The notes under the pieces are model-generated. The model was given only the letters and a program-made list of their open reading frames with translations. It did not search any database and had not been told where the DNA came from. Both the position numbers and the translations under genes were made by a program. This document shows positions 58,501-64,000 of a stretch of 64,000 nucleotides of DNA, piece after piece. This DNA is from JAXMCI01 sp046349435 (GTDB taxonomy: Bacteria > Pseudomonadota > Alphaproteobacteria > Dongiales > Dongiaceae): contig JAXMCI010000031.1 in NCBI GenBank assembly GCA_046349435.1, positions 1-64,000 on the forward strand. Reading direction: 5' to 3'. Within the stretch, counting starts at the first letter, position 1; each line of letters opens with the position of its first letter.

Positions 58501-60600
58501 TCAGTGGTTGTTGTGGAAATCCTGCAGCCGCTCGACCAGCGCCTTCATGCTGCCCGCCCCCGCAGTGCCGCCGGCGCCGCCCGACGCCACGGACGGCGCC
58601 GCGGGGGCCGGTGCCGCGGCGGGCGAGGCGGCCACGGCGGAGGCCGCCGGCGGCTCGACCTGGGCGACCGCCTCGGCGCCGACCTGGGGCACCGGCAGGC
58701 GGCGGATCGGGCGGTCGGCCAGCGCCTTGGTCATGTAGGCCTTCCACAGCCGGGCCGGGCCGGAGCCGCCGGTCACCTTGTCCATCGCCTTGTTGTCGTC
58801 GTTGCCGAACCAGATGCCGGTGACCAGCTCGGCGGTGAAGCCGACGAACCAGGCGTCGCGGAAGTCCTGGCTGGTGCCGGTCTTGCCGGCGGCCGGGCGC
58901 GGCGACTTGGCGGCGGTGCCGGTGCCCCAGTCGACCACCGAGCCCATGATGTCGAGCATCTGCAGCACCTGGCGCGGCGCCACCACCCGGCCGGGGCCGG
59001 AGCCGGCGCGGCGGTAGAGCACGTTGCCGCCGCCGTCGCGGATCTCCTCGATGGCGTGCGGCAGCACGCCGTAGCCGCCATTGTCGAAGGGGGCGTAGGC
59101 GGCGGTCAGCTCGAGCAGCGTCACCTCGCTGGTGCCGAGCGCGATGCTGGCGTCGTTGGCGAGCGGGCTGGTGATGCCGAGCCGGCGCGCCGCGGCGGTG
59201 ACGTTGCGCCGGCCGACCCGCTCCGAGAGCTGCACGGCGACGCTGTTGAGCGAGCGGGCGAAGGCCTCGCGCAGGCTGACGTCGCCGTAATACTTGTCCT
59301 TGTAGTTGTCGGGCTTCCAGCCGCCGATCGAGAAGGGGGTGTCGATCATGTGGCTGTCGGGCAGCCAGCCATGCTCGAAGGCGGCGAGGAAGACGAACGC
59401 CTTGAAGGCCGAGCCCGGCTGGCGCATCGCCTGGGTGGCGCGGTTGAACTGGCTCTGGCGGTAGTCGCGGCCGCCGACCATGGCGCGCACCGAGCCGCCG
59501 GGATCGAGGCTGACCAGGGCGGCCTGGCCGGCGCCGAGCTTCGGCCCCTCGGCGGTCATCATGGTCGAGAGCTCGGTCTCGGCCAGCTTCTGCATGCGCG
59601 GATCGAGCGTGGTGCGCACCACCAGGTCGCGGTCGACGTAGTTGACGTAGCTCGACACCTGGTCGAGCACCCAGTCGGCGAAGTACTGGCCGCTCGGCGC
59701 GGCATCCTCGGACGGCTTGCCGGAGGACGCCTCCTGGCGCACCCGGCCCTCCTGCTCCGACGTCAGGTAGCCGGCGGCCACCATGTTGTCGAGCACCAGC
59801 CGGGCGCGCTCGGTCGCCGCCGTCGGGTCGCTCAGCGGGTTGGCGCGCGACGGCGCCTTCAGCATGCCGGCCAGCGTCGCCGCCTCGAAGACGGTGAGCC
59901 TGGCGGCCGGCTTGCCGAAATACTTGCGCGACGCCGCCTCGACGCCGTAGGTGCCGGCGCCGAGATAGACGCGGTTGAGATAGAGCTCGAGGATCTGGTC
60001 CTTGCTGAAGGTCCACTCCAGCCAGAGGGCCAGCAGCACCTCCTGGCCCTTTCGCCGCACCGTCCGCTCCGGGGTCAGGAATATGTTCTTGGCGAGCTGC
60101 TGGGTGATGGTGCTGCCGCCCTGCACCAGGTGGCCGGTCCGCAGGTTGACCACGATGGCGCGCAGGATGCCGATCGGGTCGAGCCCGAAATGGTCGTAGA
60201 AGCGGCGGTCCTCGGTGGCGATCACCGCCTCCGGCAGGTAGGCCGGCATGTCGGAGAGCCGCAGCTGGTTGCCGTAGAGGTCGCCGTAGCTCGCCAGCAT
60301 CGTGCCGTCGGCAGCCAGCAGGGTGACGCTGGGGCGCCGCTCGACATGCTCGAGCCGGCTGAGGTCGGGCAGGTCGGTGGCGAACCAGGCGGCGAGGCAG
60401 AGCGCGACGAAGACCGCCCAGATGCCGCAGACCAGCGTCCATTTCAGGGTGAAGCGGAGCAGCCGCCGGCCCCAGCTGCGGCGCGGCCGCGCGCGCGCCG
60501 GACGGCGCCGGCCCTTCCTCTCCCGGCCGCCTTCCGGCTCGTCCTCCTGCTCGGGCCGCGTCGCGCGAAGCACCATGCCGGCTATGTAACCCATCGCCAT
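58501..60600 (-). CDS. Penicillin-binding protein 1A-type transglycosylase/transpeptidase
   Basis: About 699 residues. A basic cytoplasmic head of 45 residues precedes one membrane anchor (FTLKWTLVCGIWAVFVALCL). The glycosyltransferase GT51 domain follows: AVIATEDRRFYDHFGLDPIG with the catalytic Glu, and QGGSTITQQLAKNIFLTPER. Transpeptidase motifs are S-x-x-K in RQPGSAFKAFVFLAAFEHGW, SLN in ARSLNSVAVQL, and KTG in AAGKTGTSQDFRDAWFVGF. It polymerises and crosslinks peptidoglycan in the periplasm. Start is uncertain among GTG 60612, ATG 60600 and ATG 60576; ATG 60600 used. The C-terminal Ala/Pro-rich tail is likely disordered. Confidence 0.92.
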   Translation of the reverse strand: MAMGYIAGMVLRATRPEQEDEPEGGRERKGRRRPARARPRRSWGRRLLRFTLKWTLVCGIWAVFVALCLAAWFATDLPDLSRLEHVERRPSVTLLAADGTMLASYGDLYGNQLRLSDMPAYLPEAVIATEDRRFYDHFGLDPIGILRAIVVNLRTGHLVQGGSTITQQLAKNIFLTPERTVRRKGQEVLLALWLEWTFSKDQILELYLNRVYLGAGTYGVEAASRKYFGKPAARLTVFEAATLAGMLKAPSRANPLSDPTAATERARLVLDNMVAAGYLTSEQEGRVRQEASSGKPSEDAAPSGQYFADWVLDQVSSYVNYVDRDLVVRTTLDPRMQKLAETELSTMMTAEGPKLGAGQAALVSLDPGGSVRAMVGGRDYRQSQFNRATQAMRQPGSAFKAFVFLAAFEHGWLPDSHMIDTPFSIGGWKPDNYKDKYYGDVSLREAFARSLNSVAVQLSERVGRRNVTAAARRLGITSPLANDASIALGTSEVTLLELTAAYAPFDNGGYGVLPHAIEEIRDGGGNVLYRRAGSGPGRVVAPRQVLQMLDIMGSVVDWGTGTAAKSPRPAAGKTGTSQDFRDAWFVGFTAELVTGIWFGNDDNKAMDKVTGGSGPARLWKAYMTKALADRPIRRLPVPQVGAEAVAQVEPPAASAVAASPAAAPAPAAPSVASGGAGGTAGAGSMKALVERLQDFHNNH

Positions 60601-60625
60601 CGTCCCCGCCACCAGTCGACGGGGA

Positions 60626-60656
60626 CCCTGCCGGGCGATTGCGGCGCCCGGCAGGG
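60626..60656 (-). terminator. Stem-loop between the VIT/VWA and PBP1A genes
   Basis: CCCTGCCGGGCG and CGCCCGGCAGGG form a perfect 12-base stem with a seven-base loop, 34 bases past the stop of the VIT/VWA gene. A second small hairpin (GTCCCC...GGGGAC) follows. No T run on the minus strand, so it may reduce rather than abolish read-through into the PBP1A gene. Confidence 0.55.
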
Positions 60657-60689
60657 CGCCGGCATGGCGTTTTCGCGGCGGCGCCTGGG

Positions 60690-62749
60690 CTAGAGGCCGA
60701 GCGCGGCGGCCAGCGCGTCGAGCGCTGCGTCGGCGCAGCCGCGGAGCAGCCGGCGGGCGAGCCGGGCGGCATGGCGGTCCCGGGCCGAATCACGCCGCGC
60801 CAGCAGGCCGATCGCCACTCGCAGCGGATCGAGCCCGTGCGTCTGGGCGAAGGTGGCCATCTCCGGCCGTTCCGCCAGCCGCCGCACGGCCTGCGCCGTC
60901 GGGTGGTCGAGCCCGCCGAGATCGCCGGCTGCCAGCGCGCCGGCCAGCCGCGACCAGGGCAGGTGCGGCGGCGAGGCGCCAGCGGCCGGCGAGGCGCCAG
61001 CGGCCGGCGAGGCGTCAGCCGCCGGCGCCGCGGCGAAGGGCGGCGCCCAGGAGGCGCTGCTCGTCCGCGCGAACAGGTTCGCGAGACGCCTGCGCGATCC
61101 TGCGCCAGCAGCGGGCGCGGGAGGACCGAGGTCGCACGCCGCGTCCGGGAACGGCAGGTCGGAGAGGCAGGCCACCAGCCGGGGCGCGCAGGCCGCGACG
61201 TCGGGCAGCGCGACCTTGCGCAGGGACGGCATGCCGGCGCTGACCGGGCCCTCGCGGTCGACCAGCACCAGGCTGGTGAGCGGCCCGGCGAGGCCCTCGG
61301 CGACGGCCAGCGCCGTCGCCGCCTCGGACGGCAGCAGTCGCAGCGCCAGGCTGGCGGCGAAGGCGGCAGCGGCACGCGCGCCCGGCGCGGCGGCGGCCGG
61401 TGCAGCGTCGTCCGACCAGCGCGTGGCGATCGCGGCGCCGCCCCAGACCAGGGCGAGGTCGAGCCCGCCATGCCCGTCGGGCCGGGCCGGCCGGTAGGGC
61501 CGGCGGAGCCCGGCCAGGGCGGCGCCAGGGCCGGCAGCAGCGCGCCGCTGCCGGCGACCAGCACGTCGCCGCCGGTGAGCGCCGCGAGATGGCCGACATT
61601 GGCCTCGAGGCTGTCCTCGCCGACCAGCACGACGGCGCAGCGGCGGCCGCGGGCGGCGAGCGCCGCGACGTCGATGTCGTGGCTCTTGCCGTCGGTCAGC
61701 AGCAGGATGTCGGAGGCGTCGGAATGATCGATGACGCGGTCCAGCGCGGCGCCGATCGCGGTGCCGCCATCGGGTGCCGCCAGGCGGCGCACCAGCGCCG
61801 CCGCGGTCGCGCCGCGCCCCGTGCCGACCCGCTGCGCGCCATTGCTGAATTCCCACAGCTCCACCCGATCGGCGGGCGCCAGCCCGGCGAGGAGCCGGCC
61901 GAGGTCGCGGACCGCCACGGCATGCTTGGTCTCGCCGGCGCCGGCGCCGAAGGGTCCGCTCATCGAGCCGGAATGGTCGACCAGGATGGCGAGATGCAGC
62001 GGCGCCTCACCGGCCGGCGCCGGCGCGATGTCGAGGATCACCCGCCGTCCGTCGGCGCCCCGACCGAGGCAGGGCCGCGGCACCCAGGGCGAGACCGCGA
62101 GATCGATCGGCCGGTTGTCCGGCACCGTGGCGCGGCCCGCGACGAGGCTGCCGCCGGCGAGCCGGACCGGGCCGCTGTCGCATTCGACCTCCAGCTCGGC
62201 GGTGCCGGGCGGCGCGCCGCCGACGAGATCGTCGACCTCGGCCAGGCCCGCGCTGCCATAGACTTCGCCCACGGTGAGCGGCAGCCGCAGATGGGCGGCG
62301 CCGCCGACCAGGGTGAGCGGCAGCGCGAAGCCGGCCTCGACCTCGATCTCGGCGCCGGGCGGCACCGGCCCGACCGACAGCATGTGGATGCCGCGCAGCA
62401 GCTCCTCGTGCAGCACCGCGAGCCGGCCCTCCTCGATCGCCGCCTCGTAGGTGGCGCGGGCCGCCTCGCGCGGCTGGGCGTGGGCCGCCAGCGTGCGGCC
62501 GTCGACCCGCAGCAGCAGCTCGAACAGCACGGCATGGACCGGCAGCGGGAAGGTCAGCACCGCCTCGATGCTGCCGGCCTCGCGGTTGACGAAGCGGCGC
62601 ACCATGCGGACCTCGGCCAGCCCGCCGCGGATGGCGACGCGGTAGCGCGTGCCGGCGAGCGGCACGGGATGGCGATCTGCGCCGGACATCCGGCCGTTCA
62701 CCAGCAGGGCGACGGGGTCGAGCAGCGGGCCGGCGGCGAGCAGGGTCAT
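60690..62749 (-). pseudogene. VIT and von Willebrand factor A domain protein, frameshifted in the middle
   Basis: About 686 residues if repaired. N-terminal VIT domain (RFVNREAGSIEAVLTFPLPV, then ATYEAAIEEGRLAVLHEELL) and a VWA domain with an intact MIDAS: HLAILVDHSGSMSGPF, GGTAIGAALDRVID and ILLLTDGKSHD. After ALLPALAPPWPG the frame goes wrong; one inserted G in CTGGCGCCGCC near 61531 gives ALLPALAAALAG and continues into GLDLALVWGGAAIATRWSDD, LPFPDAACDLGP and the C-terminal helical part ending at 60690. So the gene looks whole but for a one-base error. VIT/VWA proteins mediate protein-protein contacts; the coupled MerR gene six bases upstream suggests a dedicated regulated unit. Confidence 0.8.
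60971..61024 (+). repeat. Three copies of an 18-base tandem repeat in the VIT/VWA gene
   Basis: GCGAGGCGCCAGCGGCCG occurs twice exactly and a third time with two mismatches. On the coding strand it makes repeats of ASPAAG in a flexible linker in the C-terminal half. Being a multiple of three, copy number can change without shifting frame. Confidence 0.75.
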
Positions 62750-62753
62750 CGGG

Positions 62754-63092
62754 TCAGCCTTTCAGCAGTTGCTGCAGCAGCGCGCGGATGCGCTCGGCAT
62801 GCGGCCCGGGGTCGGCGCCCGAGCCGATCAGCGCCGGCGGCACCACGAGGGTGATGCCGTCGCCGGCCGGCACCGGCACCCCGGCGCCGCCTTCGAGAAG
62901 CAGGCGGATGGCCGCCGGCGGGAAGCCCAGCTCGCGCAGCCGCCCGTAACGGCGGATCGCCTCGAGATGGTCATCGCCGTAATCCGCGGTCGCCCGCCCG
63001 CCGCGCGGCGCCGGCACGAACCCCTCGGCGATGAGGAACCGGATCTGCCGCTCGGTCGTGCCGGAGAGCGCCGCCAGCTCGCCGATCTTCAT
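62754..63092 (-). CDS. MerR family transcriptional regulator
   Basis: A 112-residue protein beginning MKIGELAALSGTTERQIRFL, the canonical MerR winged-helix start, with IAEGFVPAPRGGRATADYGD as the wing and ELGFPPAAIRLLLEGG the following helix. The C-terminal part is short, without cysteine clusters, so it does not look like a metal sensor. An ATG seven codons upstream is possible, but MKIGEL is the usual start. Its stop lies four bases before the VIT/VWA ATG, so the two are cotranscribed. A 25-base inverted repeat just upstream is the likely operator. Confidence 0.85.
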   Translation of the reverse strand: MKIGELAALSGTTERQIRFLIAEGFVPAPRGGRATADYGDDHLEAIRRYGRLRELGFPPAAIRLLLEGGAGVPVPAGDGITLVVPPALIGSGADPGPHAERIRALLQQLLKG

Positions 63093-63103
63093 GCACGCAT
63101 CCT

Positions 63104-63128
63104 CTTTCGACAAAGATGATGTCGAAAG
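63104..63128. promoter_or_regulatory. Perfect inverted repeat in the MerR control region
   Basis: CTTTCGACA, seven bases, then TGTCGAAAG: nine-base perfect arms, starting 12 bases upstream of the MerR ATG. MerR dimers bind inverted repeats of this size, usually in a promoter with a long spacer. It lies in the spacer shared with the divergent FitA-like gene and could control both. Confidence 0.6.
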
Positions 63129-63221
63129 CGGGAATGGTCAAGACATGATTCGGGAATGACGAGCCCACGGCTCAACTTGCAAGCTGTGAAATCGATATCT
63201 TTGCGATCGGGGGGCGGGCCT

Positions 63222-63500
63222 ATGGCGAGCATCACCATCCGGAATCTCGAGGCGCCCCTCAAGGCGCGGCTTCGGTTGCGCGCCGCATCCCATGGGCGAT
63301 CCATGGAGGCGGAGGCGCGCGAGATCCTGCGGAGCGCGCTGAACAGCGATCCGCGGCAAGCCACCAGCCTGGCGGCCGCCATTCGCGCGAGGTTCGCCCC
63401 ACTTGGCGGCGTGGAGCTTCCCGAGGTCCTGCGCGAGCTCCCCGTCTCGACGAATGATCGGATCGAGATCATCGACCCCTGGCGCGACCGGCCGCGCTAG
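63222..63500 (+). CDS. FitA-like ribbon-helix-helix antitoxin without an adjacent toxin
   Basis: A 92-residue protein. MASITIRNLEAPLKARLRLR followed by AASHGRSMEAEAREILRSAL is a classic Arc/FitA-type ribbon-helix-helix domain, the strand (SITIRNL) contacting DNA. The C-terminal portion (ELPEVLRELPVSTNDRIEII) would bind a partner. In complete systems a PIN-domain toxin (FitB/VapC) gene follows with overlap. Here no PIN-type gene appears; the next 160 bases are noncoding and the next gene is an M14 deacylase. Divergent from MerR. An orphan antitoxin, or a regulator derived from one. Confidence 0.78.
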   Translation: MASITIRNLEAPLKARLRLRAASHGRSMEAEAREILRSALNSDPRQATSLAAAIRARFAPLGGVELPEVLRELPVSTNDRIEIIDPWRDRPR

Positions 63501-63519
63501 CAGCACCACGGTTTCGCAC

Positions 63520-63538
63520 GCCGGGCCAGCGGCCCGGC
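63520..63538 (+). terminator. Stem-loop after the FitA-like gene
   Basis: GCCGGGCC and GGCCCGGC form a perfect eight-base stem with a three-base loop (AGC), 20 bases beyond the stop codon. There is no T run directly after it. Confidence 0.4.
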
Positions 63539-63604
63539 GCGGGCAACCGCGGGCATGCCGCAGCCTCGCCGGGATGACCGGTGCCTGGCATTTGCCGGCC
63601 CGGT

Positions 63605-63630
63605 TTGACTTTCGTGTTTTCGTATACGAT
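63605..63630 (+). promoter_or_regulatory. Promoter-like region with a GTATAC palindrome ahead of the deacylase gene
   Basis: A TTGACT hexamer at 63605 is followed by an AT-rich tract and the 10-base perfect palindrome TCGTATACGA at 63620-63629, 34 bases before the GTG start. The palindrome is the YGT-N-ACR form recognised by FCD-type GntR proteins and shares GTATAC with the site in front of the GntR gene at 30.6 kb. Spacing to a -10 is not standard, so the promoter itself is uncertain. Confidence 0.4.
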
Positions 63631-63663
63631 CCTGCGCACCGAGCGCACAGGGAGGGATTCGTC

Positions 63664-64000
63664 GTGGCCGTTGCAGCGGAGGTGAAGAGCCGGATCGCGA
63701 TCGACGTCGATTTCGATCGCGAGGGTCGCCAGGCCTCCTATCTGCGGGCCCCCTTGTCCTCCAACACCGCCGGCTGGGGCACCGTCGAGATCCCGATCGT
63801 CGTGGTGAAGAACGGCAGCGGCCCGACCGTGCTGCTCACCGCCGGCATCCATGGCGACGAGTATGAGGGGCAGATCGCCATCGCGCGGCTGGCGCAGCAG
63901 CTCGACCCGGCCGAGGTCAGCGGGCGGGTGATCATGCTGCAGGCGGTGAACATCGCCGCGGCGCTCAACGGCACGCGGCTCAGCCCGATCGACGACCGCG
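63664..64000 (+). CDS. Succinylglutamate desuccinylase/aspartoacylase family (M14) deacylase, 3' end off the window
   Basis: First 112 residues of a zinc carboxypeptidase-fold deacylase. GTG start is preceded by GGGAGGG at eight bases. The first zinc-binding motif is in VLLTAGIHGDEYEGQIAIAR (His and Glu of HxxE), with RVIMLQAVNIAAALNGTRLS and PIDDR following, which match the ectoine-degradation DoeB-like and related deacylases (NxxA ... R ... PxDxRN). It should remove an acyl group from an N-acyl amino acid or amine. The substrate cannot be told from this part. A putative GntR-type operator lies upstream. Confidence 0.8.
   Translation, partial: MAVAAEVKSRIAIDVDFDREGRQASYLRAPLSSNTAGWGTVEIPIVVVKNGSGPTVLLTAGIHGDEYEGQIAIARLAQQLDPAEVSGRVIMLQAVNIAAALNGTRLSPIDDR

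Noticed and set aside
60971..61024. Possible CRISPR-like repeat
   Set aside because: Three contiguous 18-base units with no spacers, coding in frame for an Ala/Pro/Ser linker.
58028..62749. A 1573-codon minus-strand frame as one giant VWA protein
   Set aside because: It runs out of frame through the VIT/VWA C-terminus and the PBP1A gene; the motifs of those proteins lie in other frames.

Overview
The window is uniformly GC-rich (about 70 percent by eye), gene-dense DNA from what looks like a chromosome of an alphaproteobacterium, possibly Rhodospirillales-like. The case rests on a complete RegB/RegA redox two-component pair, B12 tail-assembly genes, a UDP-glucuronate decarboxylase, and intergenic palindromes of the GTCATC...GATCCA type that are abundant in that class. 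The exact genus cannot be read from the sequence. I saw no rRNA, tRNA, CRISPR array, insertion sequence or prophage.

Layout. 1-11.5 kb: surface polysaccharide glycosyltransferases and a methyltransferase, interrupted by a GNAT gene, a tandemly duplicated FAD disulfide oxidoreductase (first copy broken) and an orphan TacA-type antitoxin. 11.6-18.5 kb: a small exported protein, an M19 dipeptidase followed by an FAD/NAD(P)-binding enzyme, a bacterial choline/carnitine acyltransferase, another glycosyltransferase-like gene and a conserved protein of unknown role. 18.5-31.3 kb: a probable methylated-amine (betaine-like) region: TetR regulator with a clear operator, a dimethylglycine/sarcosine dehydrogenase-like flavoprotein fused to a GcvT domain, a non-pyrrolysine MttB homologue, a PotABCD-like ABC transporter, a lone family 5 solute-binding protein and a GntR/FCD regulator. 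31.4-35.3 kb: VOC protein, UDP-xylose synthase, phosphoesterase and a WcaJ-type initiating glycosyl-phosphate transferase, which probably serve the same polysaccharide as the left end. 35.3-42.6 kb: class III cyclase with TPRs, LysR regulator and an alcohol dehydrogenase / enolase-superfamily / aldehyde dehydrogenase operon. 42.6-45.2 kb: a membrane-anchored ClpP-like protein and a TPR protein. 45.2-53.6 kb: RegA/RegB, MprF, a YcaQ-like protein, CobT, CobS and a CobC-like phosphatase. 53.8-54.6 kb: a compact two-gene locus that looks like a toxin-antitoxin pair with an ADP-ribosyltransferase-like toxin; this is the best candidate for a little-described system. 54.6-64 kb: SYLF protein, YcgN protein, Ada-like protein, M48-type protease, VOC protein, PBP1A, a MerR plus VIT/VWA pair, an orphan FitA-like antitoxin and the start of an M14 deacylase.

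A general caution: at least six genes (oxidoreductase copy 1, cutC, the cyclase, lysR, the alcohol dehydrogenase, the VIT/VWA gene) carry one- or two-base indels in G/C-rich tracts, each of which would restore a normal family protein if corrected. This suggests residual sequencing or assembly error rather than six independent gene losses.
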